Assembly (NCBI GenBank): GCA_900544405.1
Contig: UQVA01000001.1
Span: 62,001 to 126,000 of the forward strand
Direction: 5' to 3'
DNA length: 64,000 nucleotides
Origin: an uncultured Eubacteriales bacterium
GTDB taxonomy: Bacteria; Bacillota; Clostridia; Oscillospirales; Oscillospiraceae
A program made the position numbers and the translations under genes. A model generated the notes under the pieces. That model saw only the letters and a list, made by a program, of their open reading frames with translations, was not told where the DNA came from and made no database searches. How positions within the stretch are numbered: the stretch's first letter is position 1; the number at the start of each line of letters is the position of its first letter. This document shows, piece after piece, positions 40,159 to 47,703 of the stretch.

Positions 40159-40211
40159 AAAGTTCGGAAAACCCTGCCCGGAAAAAAGATGAAAAATTGC
40201 GAAAAAAGTAG

Positions 40212-40240
40212 TTGACAAAACCGGAAACTCGTGTTATTAT
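40212..40240 (+). promoter_or_regulatory. tRNA-Leu promoter
   Basis: TTGACA (40212-40217), 17 nt, TATTAT (40235-40240), about 38 nt before the tRNA. Confidence 0.85.
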
Positions 40241-40278
40241 ATCCAAGCAATCGGGGCTGACCCGAGAGCGAACGAAAT

Positions 40279-40366
40279 GCGCGAGTGGTGGAATTGGTAG
40301 ACTCGCTAGATTCAGGTTCTAGTGCTCATTCCGGGCATGCGGGTTCAAGTCCCGCCTCGCGCACCA
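40279..40366 (+). tRNA. tRNA-Leu (anticodon CAG)
   Basis: The 88-nt gene has acceptor GCGCGAG/CTCGCGC, an encoded CCA end, a long class II variable arm, T loop GGTTCAAGTCC, and an anticodon loop TTCAGGT in a CTAGA/TCTAG stem. Anticodon CAG reads CUG leucine codons. It is transcribed alone with its own promoter and terminator. Confidence 0.97.
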
Positions 40367-40400
40367 AAGTCCTGCTGGATTTTCCGGCAGGACTTTTTCT
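40367..40400 (+). terminator. tRNA-Leu terminator
   Basis: AAGTCCTGC (40367-40375) pairs with GCAGGACTT (40387-40395), followed by TTTCT. Confidence 0.9.
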
Positions 40401-40433
40401 TATGCCATTTTTGCAAAAAGCCGCCCGGCGCTC

Positions 40434-40462
40434 TTGCAATGCGGTCCGGTTTGTATTAAAAT
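40434..40462 (+). promoter_or_regulatory. MATE gene promoter
   Basis: TTGCAA (40434-40439), 17 nt, TAAAAT (40457-40462), 35 nt before the start. Confidence 0.65.
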
Positions 40463-40497
40463 AACGTCACTGTTTGTCGATTTGAAGGAGAGGAACT

Positions 40498-41880
40498 ATG
40501 TCACGGACAAAACAAGCGGAAATGGACATGATCCACGGCTCGATCTGGAACAAAATCCCCCAATTCGCTCTGCCCATTGCGGCTACGGCCATTCTGGGGC
40601 AGCTTTTCAACGCTTCGGACCTGGCAGTAGTGGGGAATTTTACCGGTGAGGCCCGGAATGCTTGCGTGGCCGCCGTCAGCTCCAATTCCGCTATTGTGTC
40701 CCTGGTGGTGAATTTCTTCGTGGGCATCGGCCTGGGGGCCAACGTGGTTATTGCCAACGCCCTGGGGCGGAACGACCGGGACATGGTGGAAAAGACAGTC
40801 CATACGGCCATTTTGCTTTCCGTTCTGGGCGGCATTCTCATGGCGGCCTTCGGCGAAGCCATTGCCCACAGCCTTCTGTCCAGCCTGAACGTGCCGGAGG
40901 ATGTGTTCGACATGGCACTGACCTATCTGCGGATCTACTTCCTGGGAATGCCGGTCATCCTGCTCTATAACTTTGAAGCCGCTATTTTCCGAAGCGTAGG
41001 CGACACGAAAACGCCCCTGCTGGCCCTGGCCTTTTCCGGCGTACTGAATGTGTTGCTGAACCTGTTTTTCGTGTTGGCACTGAAAATGACCGTGGACGGC
41101 GTGGCCATTGCCACCGTCAGTGCCAATGCGGTCAGTGCCGTTATCCTGTTTCTGAAGCTGCGGAACACGGACAAATCCATCAAGCTGGACCCGAGCAAGC
41201 TGCGTATCGACGGCAAGGCTCTGGGACGCATTTTGCGCATCGGCGTGCCTGCGGGCATCCAGAGCGCCCTGTTCTCTCTGTCCAATATTCTCATTACCTC
41301 CTCCGTGAACAGCTTGGGTACGGTGGTCATGGCCGCCTCCGGCGCTTCCTCCAACGTGGAGACGTTCGCCTACGCCGTGCTGAACTCCTTCTCCCAGGCC
41401 TGCACCACTTTTGTGGGGCAGAATTACGGGGCAGGGGAAATCAAGCGCTGCCGGAAGGTGCTGGCTCTGTGTCTGCTGGAATGTGCCATCTGCACGGCCT
41501 GCATCGTGCTGCTGGCCCTGACCTTCGGCAAGAATCTCCTGGCAATTTTCAACAGCGACCCGGAGGTCGTTGCTATCGGCTACACCCGTTTGAAGCTGAT
41601 TCTCTTTGCCTATATTTTCACTACGCTTTATGAGAATATGTCCGGTTATCTTCGGGGCTTTGGCATTTCTCTGCTGCCGGCTCTGCTGACGGCCTTCGGC
41701 ATCTGCGGCCTGCGGGTGGTGTGGGTGTACACGGTGTTCCGGGCCAACCCCACCTTCCAGACGGTGATGACCGTTTACCCGGTGAGCCTGAGCACCACGG
41801 CGGTGCTGGTGGGCATTGCGCTGCTCATCTGTCACCCGGCCCGGCAGCATTTGAAGGCGGGAGCCAAGAATTTGGCTTGA
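40498..41880 (+). CDS. MATE-family efflux transporter
   Basis: The 460-aa protein has about 12 membrane helices. The N-terminal IHGSIWNKIPQFALPIAATAI and the later YGAGEIKRCRKV and GIPAGIQSALFSLSN-like segment (GVPAGIQSALFSLSN) are typical of the NorM/DinF-related MATE exporters of Firmicutes. It likely exports drugs or cationic metabolites in exchange for Na+ or H+. It starts after AGGAGAGG. Its stop codon overlaps the -35 box of the valS T-box promoter and no terminator lies between, so read-through into valS is possible. Confidence 0.92.
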   Translation: MSRTKQAEMDMIHGSIWNKIPQFALPIAATAILGQLFNASDLAVVGNFTGEARNACVAAVSSNSAIVSLVVNFFVGIGLGANVVIANALGRNDRDMVEKTVHTAILLSVLGGILMAAFGEAIAHSLLSSLNVPEDVFDMALTYLRIYFLGMPVILLYNFEAAIFRSVGDTKTPLLALAFSGVLNVLLNLFFVLALKMTVDGVAIATVSANAVSAVILFLKLRNTDKSIKLDPSKLRIDGKALGRILRIGVPAGIQSALFSLSNILITSSVNSLGTVVMAASGASSNVETFAYAVLNSFSQACTTFVGQNYGAGEIKRCRKVLALCLLECAICTACIVLLALTFGKNLLAIFNSDPEVVAIGYTRLKLILFAYIFTTLYENMSGYLRGFGISLLPALLTAFGICGLRVVWVYTVFRANPTFQTVMTVYPVSLSTTAVLVGIALLICHPARQHLKAGAKNLA

Positions 41881-41905
41881 CAATCCGGCCGGAATATGGT
41901 ATTTT
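41877..41905 (+). promoter_or_regulatory. valS promoter
   Basis: TTGACA (41877-41882), 17 nt, TATTTT (41900-41905). The -35 overlaps the TGA stop of the MATE gene. Confidence 0.75.
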
Positions 41906-41924
41906 TATGAGTACAAAGCGTTGA

Positions 41925-42158
41925 CGGAGAGGGTCTCCGGGGATTCGTGCGTTTCAGAGAGCGGACCGCAAGCTGTAAGGTCTGCCCACGGCTCCGGTGC
42001 GGTCGCTTCGGAGCTGCTTCCCTGAAAGAGTTTCGGTAGGGGAGGCCGGGTGCGCCCGATACAGCGTTGGAGTGCCCGGTTTTTCCGGGAATTCAGGTGG
42101 TACCGCGGAAAAGTTTTCGCCCTGAGCCTTTTTGGTTCAGGGCGTCTTTTATTTTGGA
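41925..42158 (+). promoter_or_regulatory. T-box riboswitch controlling valS, with its terminator
   Basis: The T-box sequence AGGTGGTACCGCGG lies at about 42095-42108. Stem I is closed by TTTCAG/CTGAAA and has AGAGAGC. The specifier GTC (42002-42004, Val) precedes GCTTCGGAGCTGC, in register with ACC in the thrS leader. The terminator CGCCCTGAGCC/GGTTCAGGGCG with a T-run lies at 42118-42155. Confidence 0.94.
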
Positions 42159-42172
42159 AAGGATGTGTCAAT

Positions 42173-44815
42173 ATGGCAAGAGAAGAACTGCCGAAGGTCT
42201 ATGAACCCGGGCAGGTGGAGGCCAAAATTTACAAAATGTGGGAGGACGGCGGCTATTTCCGTCCCTCCGACAAGGCCGACGCCAAGCCCTTTACCATCGT
42301 CATGCCGCCCCCCAATGTGACGGGCCAGCTGCACATGGGCCACGCCATGGACGATACCCTGCAGGATACCCTCATTCGCTTCAAGCGGATGCAGGGCTAC
42401 TCCGCATTGTGGATTCCCGGCGTGGACCATGCGGGCATCGCCACTCAGATCAAGGTGGAGGAGGAGCTTCGCAAGGAGGGCCTGACCCGCTACGATCTGG
42501 GCCGGGAAAAGTTCCTGGAACGGGTCTGGGACTGGAAGAAGAAGTACGGCGACCGCATTGTGGAGCAGCAGAAAAAGCTGGGCGCTTCCTGTGATTGGAG
42601 CCGGTCCCGATTCACCATGGACGAGGGCTGCTCCAAGGCCGTCCGGGAGGTGTTCGTGTCCCTGTATGAAAAGGGCCTCATCTACAAGGGCAGCCGTATC
42701 ATCAACTGGTGCCCCCACTGCGTTACGGCCCTGTCCGATGCGGAAGTGGAGTATGTGGATAAGCCCGGTCACCTGTGGCACATCCGCTACCCCCTGGCTG
42801 ACGGCTCCGGGGAGGTCATCGTGGCCACCACCCGGCCGGAGACCATGCTGGGCGACAGTGGCGTGTGCGTGAACCCCAACGACGAGCGCTACAAGTCCAT
42901 CGTGGGTAAGAAAGTCATTCTTCCCCTGCTGAACAAGGAAATTCCTGTGGTGGCGGACGATTACGCCGAGATGGAATTCGGCACCGGCTGCGTGAAAATG
43001 ACCCCTGCCCATGACCCCAACGACTTCGAGGTGGGCCTGCGGCACAATCTGGAGGTCATCCGGGTGCTGGACGACAACGGCCGGGTCAACGACCTGGGCG
43101 GCAAGTACGCCGGTCTGGACCGGTACGAGGCCAGAAAACAAATCGTTGCCGACCTGGAAGAACAGGGCTATCTGGTCAAGGTGGAGGATTATTCCCACAA
43201 CGTTGGCACCTGCTACCGCTGCCACAACGACGTGGAGCCCATTATTTCCGCCCAGTGGTTCGTGAAAATGAAGCCCCTGGCCGAGGAAGCCATCCGGGTG
43301 GTGAAGGACGGGGAGACAAAGTTCGTCCCGGAGCGCTTTACCAAGACTTATCTGAATTGGATGGAGAACGTGCGGGATTGGTGCATTTCCCGGCAGCTCT
43401 GGTGGGGCCATCAGATCCCCGCCTGGACCTGCGCCGACTGCGGCCATATCACCGTGTCCCGTCAGGATGCCTGCAAGTGCGAAAAGTGCGGCAGCACCCA
43501 TATCGAGCGGGACCCGGATGTGCTGGATACCTGGTTCTCCTCGGCTCTGTGGCCCTTCGAGACCCTGGGCTGGCCGGAAAAGACCGCCGATCTGGCGAAA
43601 TACTATCCCACCGACGTGCTGGTCACCGGCTATGACATCATCTTCTTCTGGGTGGCCCGGATGATCTTCTCCGGCTGCGAGCATACCGGCAAGCCCCCCT
43701 TCCACACCGTCCTCATCCACGGCCTGGTCCGGGACGATAAGGGCCGGAAAATGTCCAAGTCTCTGGGCAACGGCATTGACCCCCTGGAAATGATCGACAA
43801 GTACGGCTGCGACGCCCTGCGGATGAACATGGTCAACAGCAACTCCCCCGGAAACGATATGCGTTTCTACACCGAGCGCTGCGAGGCCATGCGGAACTTC
43901 GCCAATAAGCTTTGGAACGCCAGCCGTTACGTTCTGATGAACCTGCCGGAGGATGCGGTGAACGCTCTGCCGGAGGCGGGCAAACTGACCATTGCCGACA
44001 AGTGGGTGCTTTCCAAGCTGAATACCCTCATCAGCGAGGTCACAGAGAATCTGGAAAAGTACGAGTTGGGCGTGGCTGTTGCCAAGGTCTACGACTTCGT
44101 GTGGGACACCTACTGCGACTGGTATATCGAGTTGACCAAGGCCCGGCTGTACAGCGACGACGCCGACCAGAAGGATACGGCATTGAAGGTGCTGGTGTAT
44201 GTGCTGGACCAGGTGCTGCGTCTGCTGCATCCCTTCATGCCCTTCATCACCGAAGAAATCTGGCAGAGCCTGCCCCATGAGGGCCCGGCCCTGATCGTGG
44301 CCAAGTGGCCGGAGTACAGCGAAGCCCTGGCCTTCCCCACGGAGGAGGCCCACATGGAGAGCGTGATGAACGCCATCCGGGCCATCCGGAACCGGCGGGC
44401 CGAGATGAATGTGCCCCCCTCCAAGAAGGCGGAGCTGTCCATTCTGGCGGTCCACCCGGAGGTGTTCGCCGAGGGCGAAGGCTTCCTGCAGCGGCTGGCC
44501 TATGCGGACAAGGTGACGATTCTGGACAAGGAACCGGAGAATCTGGAGGGCCTGGTGTGCTGCACCACCGCCGATGCCAAGCTGTATATCCCTATGGGCC
44601 AGCTGGTGGACGTGGCCAAGGAGTTGGAGCGGACGGCCAAGGAACTGGAGAAGGCCAGAAAGAATCTTGCTTCCATCCAGGGCAAGCTGTCCAACGAGAA
44701 CTTCACCGCCCGGGCCCCGGAGGCCGTGGTCAACGCCGAGCGGGAAAAGGCCGCCAAGGCGGCGGCGCTGATCGCTCAGCTGGAGCAGAGCGAGGCCATG
44801 CTGAAAAAGCTGTAA
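42173..44815 (+). CDS. valS: Valyl-tRNA synthetase
   Basis: The 880-aa class I enzyme charges tRNA-Val. The signature HMGHAMDDTLQD (HIGH equivalent) follows PPNVTGQL. The editing domain is near TTRPETMLGDSGVCVNP, the CP-core has a CxxC pair region CADCGHITVSRQDACKCEKC, and KMSKSLGNGIDP starts near 526. The C-terminal 65 residues form the coiled coil (VAKELERTAKELEKARKNL) that touches tRNA. The ATG at 42173 follows GGAAAGG; an earlier in-frame start lies inside the T-box. It is controlled by the T-box and ends at a strong terminator. Confidence 0.98.
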   Translation: MAREELPKVYEPGQVEAKIYKMWEDGGYFRPSDKADAKPFTIVMPPPNVTGQLHMGHAMDDTLQDTLIRFKRMQGYSALWIPGVDHAGIATQIKVEEELRKEGLTRYDLGREKFLERVWDWKKKYGDRIVEQQKKLGASCDWSRSRFTMDEGCSKAVREVFVSLYEKGLIYKGSRIINWCPHCVTALSDAEVEYVDKPGHLWHIRYPLADGSGEVIVATTRPETMLGDSGVCVNPNDERYKSIVGKKVILPLLNKEIPVVADDYAEMEFGTGCVKMTPAHDPNDFEVGLRHNLEVIRVLDDNGRVNDLGGKYAGLDRYEARKQIVADLEEQGYLVKVEDYSHNVGTCYRCHNDVEPIISAQWFVKMKPLAEEAIRVVKDGETKFVPERFTKTYLNWMENVRDWCISRQLWWGHQIPAWTCADCGHITVSRQDACKCEKCGSTHIERDPDVLDTWFSSALWPFETLGWPEKTADLAKYYPTDVLVTGYDIIFFWVARMIFSGCEHTGKPPFHTVLIHGLVRDDKGRKMSKSLGNGIDPLEMIDKYGCDALRMNMVNSNSPGNDMRFYTERCEAMRNFANKLWNASRYVLMNLPEDAVNALPEAGKLTIADKWVLSKLNTLISEVTENLEKYELGVAVAKVYDFVWDTYCDWYIELTKARLYSDDADQKDTALKVLVYVLDQVLRLLHPFMPFITEEIWQSLPHEGPALIVAKWPEYSEALAFPTEEAHMESVMNAIRAIRNRRAEMNVPPSKKAELSILAVHPEVFAEGEGFLQRLAYADKVTILDKEPENLEGLVCCTTADAKLYIPMGQLVDVAKELERTAKELEKARKNLASIQGKLSNENFTARAPEAVVNAEREKAAKAAALIAQLEQSEAMLKKL

Positions 44816-44823
44816 GAGAATCA

Positions 44824-44859
44824 AAAACGGGCTGTCTCAAATAAGAGACAGCCCGTTTT
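44824..44859. terminator. valS terminator
   Basis: AAAACGGGCTGTCTC (44824-44838) pairs with GAGACAGCCCGTTTT (44845-44859): a perfect 15-bp stem with U-rich ends on both strands. Confidence 0.92.
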
Positions 44860-44884
44860 GCGGCTTATAGATGGCTTTCGGCAG

Positions 44885-45040
44885 GGGCAATGCCTCTCCC
44901 GTGTAGGGGGAGGTGGCTGCCCTTTCGGGCAGCCGGAGGGGGTGTACGGTCGGATGACGCAGAGGGGTACCGACCCTTCTGAGATTAGCCTTCCCCTGGG
45001 GGAAGGTGGCTCGGCTTTAGCCGAGACGGATGAGGGGCGG
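44885..45040. repeat. Two copies of a double-hairpin intergenic repeat
   Basis: Copy 1 (about 44893-44943) has CCTCTCCC/GGGGAGG, then TGGC, GGCTGCCC/GGGCAGCC and a GGAGGGGGT tail. Copy 2 (about 44989-45038) has CCTTCCCC/GGGGAAGG, then TGGC, TCGGCT/AGCCGA and a GGATGAGGGG tail. The stems differ but compensate, so structure is kept over sequence, as in REP-type palindromes common between genes of Oscillospiraceae. No coding sequence is present. Confidence 0.8.
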
Positions 45041-45060
45041 GACGCAGTTTCGTTTTTGCG

Positions 45061-45108
45061 TGTAGGGGCGGCGGCATGTTTCCCTTGACACATGCCGCCG
45101 CCCCTACA
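45061..45108. repeat. 19-bp perfect palindrome with 10-nt loop
   Basis: TGTAGGGGCGGCGGCATGT (45061-45079) is exactly inverted at 45090-45108. It lies between convergent valS and ilvE and could end ilvE transcription, though no long T-run follows. The GTAGGGGCG motif is typical of dispersed intergenic repeats. Confidence 0.85.
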
Positions 45109-45126
45109 AAGCCCCGCCGGAAGTGC

Positions 45127-46191
45127 TTACACCCTCGTCACCCAGCTGTGGGCATCCGGCAGGCGGCCGTATTGGATGCCGGTAATGGTGTCGTAGAGCT
45201 TCTGGGACACCGGGCCGATGTTCCCGCCGCTGACCGGGTAATCCACTCCGTCGAAGGACAGGGAACCGATGGGGGAGATGACGGCGGCGGTGCCGCAGCC
45301 CCAGGCTTCCTCCAAGGTACCGGATTTGGCGGCGTCCAGCAGTTCCGCAACATCCAAACGCCGTTCTTCTACGCCAAGGCCCATTTCTTCCAGCAGAGTG
45401 ATGCAGGTACTCCGGGTGATGCCTGGCAGAATAGAACCGGTGAGACTGGGGGTGACGACCTTTCCGCCGATTTTGAACATCACGTTCATGGCCCCCACTT
45501 CTTCAATGTACCGCCGCTCCACGCCGTCCAGCCACAGAACCTGGTCGTACCCTGCCTTTTCCGCTTTGACGGTGGCCCGGGTGGCTGCGGCGTAATTGCC
45601 GCCGCACTTGGCGTAGCCGGTACCGCCCCGGACCGTCCGCACGTCCTCCCGCTCAATGGCGATGTGGACCGGGGCCAGCCCGTGGGGATAGTAGCTGCCC
45701 ACCGGGGAGGCGATGATGTAAAAGCTGGCGTTGCGGATGCCGTGGACTCCCAGCTGCACATCCGTGCAGAACACGAAGGGCCGCAGGTACAGCGACGTGT
45801 TGGCCTCACCGGGGACCCAGGGGGCTTCTTCCCGCACAAAGGTCCTGACGGCCTCCACAAAGTCCTCCGGGGGCAGCTGAGGCAGACCCATCCGCTCGCA
45901 GGAGTTCCAGAGCCGGCGGCCGTTGTCCAGGGGACGGAATAGCTGAATGCCGCCATCCTCCGTCCGGTAGGCCTTCAGTCCCTCAAATACTTCGGCACCG
46001 TAGTGGAACACGCAGCAGGCCGGGTGCAGGGAGATGTTGGAAAGGGGTACGATGCTGGCATCATGCCAGCCCTTTTCCGGGGAAAAGTCCGCTGCGAACA
46101 TTCGATCCGTGAAAATGCGGCCGAAGCCCACTCCTTTCAGAGTGGCCGGGGGAGCGGGTGGGAAGGCGGGAGCGGTGATCGAAATGTCCAT
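45127..46191 (-). CDS. ilvE: Branched-chain amino acid aminotransferase
   Basis: The 354-aa fold-type IV PLP enzyme interconverts Val, Leu and Ile with their keto acids. Marks are HYGAEVFEGLKAYRTEDGG, FRPLDNGRRLWNSCERMGLP, the PLP lysine in GGTGYAKCGGNYAAA (about residue 196), LWLDGVERRYIEEVGAMNVMF and EAWGCGTAAVISPIG. The length fits the BCAT2-like bacterial class. The ATG at 46191 follows GAAAGGA; an ATG seven codons earlier would place that site inside the gene. It is a single-gene unit with its own promoter. Confidence 0.96.
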   Translation of the reverse strand: MDISITAPAFPPAPPATLKGVGFGRIFTDRMFAADFSPEKGWHDASIVPLSNISLHPACCVFHYGAEVFEGLKAYRTEDGGIQLFRPLDNGRRLWNSCERMGLPQLPPEDFVEAVRTFVREEAPWVPGEANTSLYLRPFVFCTDVQLGVHGIRNASFYIIASPVGSYYPHGLAPVHIAIEREDVRTVRGGTGYAKCGGNYAAATRATVKAEKAGYDQVLWLDGVERRYIEEVGAMNVMFKIGGKVVTPSLTGSILPGITRSTCITLLEEMGLGVEERRLDVAELLDAAKSGTLEEAWGCGTAAVISPIGSLSFDGVDYPVSGGNIGPVSQKLYDTITGIQYGRLPDAHSWVTRV

Positions 46192-46232
46192 AGGGTACGG
46201 TCCTTTCTGCATTACGCATTGAAATATGCTAT

Positions 46233-46261
46233 ACTCTACACGCTGGAAATGAAATTGTCAA
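46233..46261 (-). promoter_or_regulatory. ilvE promoter
   Basis: TTGACA (46261-46256), 17 nt, TAGAGT (46238-46233) on the minus strand. No T-box or leader peptide is visible in the short 5' end. Confidence 0.6.
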
Positions 46262-46406
46262 GATGGAAACTTGCATTTTATAGGAATGAACAGGATTTTC
46301 TATGGCGATACCCGCCAAAACTGAAATAATGACGATACGTACCTGCAAAGCGAATGTCCGCGTTGGAAAGACGGAAAAATTCCGGGAAAATTTCTGAAAT
46401 TCCCAC

Positions 46407-46435
46407 TTGACAGGTAGGGGTTTCTATGCTATACT
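46407..46435 (+). promoter_or_regulatory. Promoter of DUF3793-flavodoxin
   Basis: TTGACA (46407-46412), 17 nt, TATACT (46430-46435). The start site would fall on the first palindrome. The remaining gap, 46262-46400, shows no gene. Confidence 0.85.
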
Positions 46436-46442
46436 CTAGGCA

Positions 46443-46530
46443 GTTAGAAATAACTAACCGCAAAAACCGTACCACGGTGCCATCCACGGGATGGTTATTT
46501 TTCAGAAGAATGGTTAGCGGTAACTAACCA
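46443..46530 (+). promoter_or_regulatory. Twin palindromic operators GTTAG-N6-CTAAC and a possible attenuator
   Basis: Site 1, GTTAG-AAATAA-CTAAC (46443-46458), lies at the expected transcription start. Site 2, TGGTTAG-CGGTAA-CTAACCA (46511-46530), lies 20 nt before the start codon. Both have the same spacer length and TAA before the right arm. Between them CCATCC-ACG-GGATGG (46480-46494) is followed by TTATTTTT and could be a terminator. The GGTTAG half-site recalls DtxR/IdeR-type iron boxes, but the regulator is not known. Confidence 0.7.
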
Positions 46531-46549
46531 TTCGGAAACGGAGAAAGCA

Positions 46550-47125
46550 ATGTCCGAGGATCTGGTGGTGGCCCACTGCGCCCCGACTTTGGCCGGTCTG
46601 AAAACCGGCAGCCTGTTTGTCTGTCCCAAGGAGAGCCTTCCGGTCCTTCGGGAAAGCCTGCGGAGTCTGAATCGGCGCTTTGGGGAGAAGGGAATCCGGG
46701 TGCTGCCCCTGAAGGAACTGAAAAGAGGCATCCTGATCTACCTTTACCGTCCCAGACTTCTGGAAGCGGACCTGCGGGACCCGCTGGCTCAGCGGCTCCT
46801 GCGGGAACGTGCGTACCCCATGACCACGGCCGACCAGGCCGTCGCAGAACTGGCCCACCGCTTGCGCAGCCGGGTGGATTTCCCCCATGAAATTGGGATC
46901 TTCCTTGGTTATCCCCCGGCGGACGTGGAGGGCTTCCTGACCTACGGCGGCAGCCGGGCCAGGGCCAGCGGCACCTGGCAGGCCTATGGGGACGTGGAGG
47001 CGGCGGAACGAAAGTTCCGGCAGTACCGTCGGTGTACCGGCGCTTACAAGCGGGCCTACGCCCGGCATGGCAGTCTGGATCGGCTTGTGGTTGGAAATCC
47101 AAAAAGAAATGAGGATGCAGTATGA
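46550..47125 (+). CDS. DUF3793 family protein
   Basis: The 191-aa protein matches DUF3793: VVAHCAPTLAGLKTGSLF (conserved HCAPTL near the start), LKRGILIYLYRPRLLEADL, and HEIGIFLGYPPADVEGFL followed by TGAYKRAY-like ending (CTGAYKRAYARHGS). The function is unproven. In Clostridia the family often neighbours flavodoxin and iron-uptake genes. Here its stop overlaps the flavodoxin ATG by 4 bp, and the operon has palindromic operators, consistent with iron-linked control (inference). Confidence 0.88.
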   Translation: MSEDLVVAHCAPTLAGLKTGSLFVCPKESLPVLRESLRSLNRRFGEKGIRVLPLKELKRGILIYLYRPRLLEADLRDPLAQRLLRERAYPMTTADQAVAELAHRLRSRVDFPHEIGIFLGYPPADVEGFLTYGGSRARASGTWQAYGDVEAAERKFRQYRRCTGAYKRAYARHGSLDRLVVGNPKRNEDAV

Positions 47126-47544
47126 AAATTGCAGTTGTTTATTGGAGCGGAACGGGGAACACCGAGGCCATGGCCCAGGCCGTGGCAGAAGGCGCAAAGA
47201 ACGCCGGCGGCGATGTGTCGCTGCTGACCAGCGCAGACTTCGGTGCTTCCGATATGGATACCTATGATGCAGTGGCCTTCGGCTGTCCCGCCATGGGCAG
47301 CGAGGAACTGGAGGACGGGGAATTCGGCCCTATGTTCTCCGACTGCGAGAAGAAGCTTTCCGGCAAGAAGATCGCCCTGTTCGGCTCCTATGGCTGGGGC
47401 GACGGCGAATGGCTGCGTACCTGGGAGGACACCTGCCGCTCTGACGGTGCAGTCCTTGCCTGCGAGAGCGTCATGTGCAACGAGGCCCCGGACGACGAAG
47501 GTCTGGATGCCTGTCGGAAGCTGGGTGCAGCCCTGCTTTCCTGA
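47122..47544 (+). CDS. Flavodoxin
   Basis: The 140-aa protein has the FMN phosphate loop VVYWSGTGNTEAMAQAV at the start, the first aromatic loop in FGCPAMGSEELEDGEFGP and the second in ALFGSYGWGDGEWLRTWED. It is a short-chain flavodoxin, a one-electron carrier that can replace ferredoxin, often when iron is scarce. It is co-translated with DUF3793 under the twin palindromes. Confidence 0.96.
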   Translation: MKIAVVYWSGTGNTEAMAQAVAEGAKNAGGDVSLLTSADFGASDMDTYDAVAFGCPAMGSEELEDGEFGPMFSDCEKKLSGKKIALFGSYGWGDGEWLRTWEDTCRSDGAVLACESVMCNEAPDDEGLDACRKLGAALLS

Positions 47545-47590
47545 TATTTTTGATAACCCCCTCCCTTTTCGTGTGTGTGATAAAAGAAAT

Positions 47591-47620
47591 GAGCGGCTCT
47601 TGACGGGGCCGCTCGTTTCT
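47591..47620 (+). terminator. Terminator after flavodoxin
   Basis: GAGCGGC (47591-47597) pairs with GCCGCTC (47608-47614), followed by GTTTCTT. Confidence 0.7.
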
Positions 47621-47645
47621 TATGCTCTGGGCCGGACAGACAGCC

Positions 47646-47676
47646 AAAAAGGGCGGCCCCGAAACCGGAGCCGCCC
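47646..47676 (-). terminator. Terminator of the amidase gene
   Basis: GGGCGGC (47651-47657) pairs with GCCGCCC-type arm (47670-47676) around a CCGG core; on the minus strand TTTTT follows. Confidence 0.78.
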
Positions 47677-47703
47677 AGAAATTTTGTGAAATTTTAGCCG
47701 TAA

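Noticed and set aside
40402..40464. A 20-codon frame after the tRNA-Leu terminator
   Set aside because: It overlaps the MATE promoter, lacks a ribosome site and encodes no plausible peptide.
42149..44824. An 891-codon minus-strand frame opposite valS
   Set aside because: It is antisense to an unmistakable ValRS and has no recognisable motif.
44885..45040. Possible CRISPR array in the valS-ilvE gap
   Set aside because: There are only two diverged hairpin units, with no regular spacers and no cas genes.
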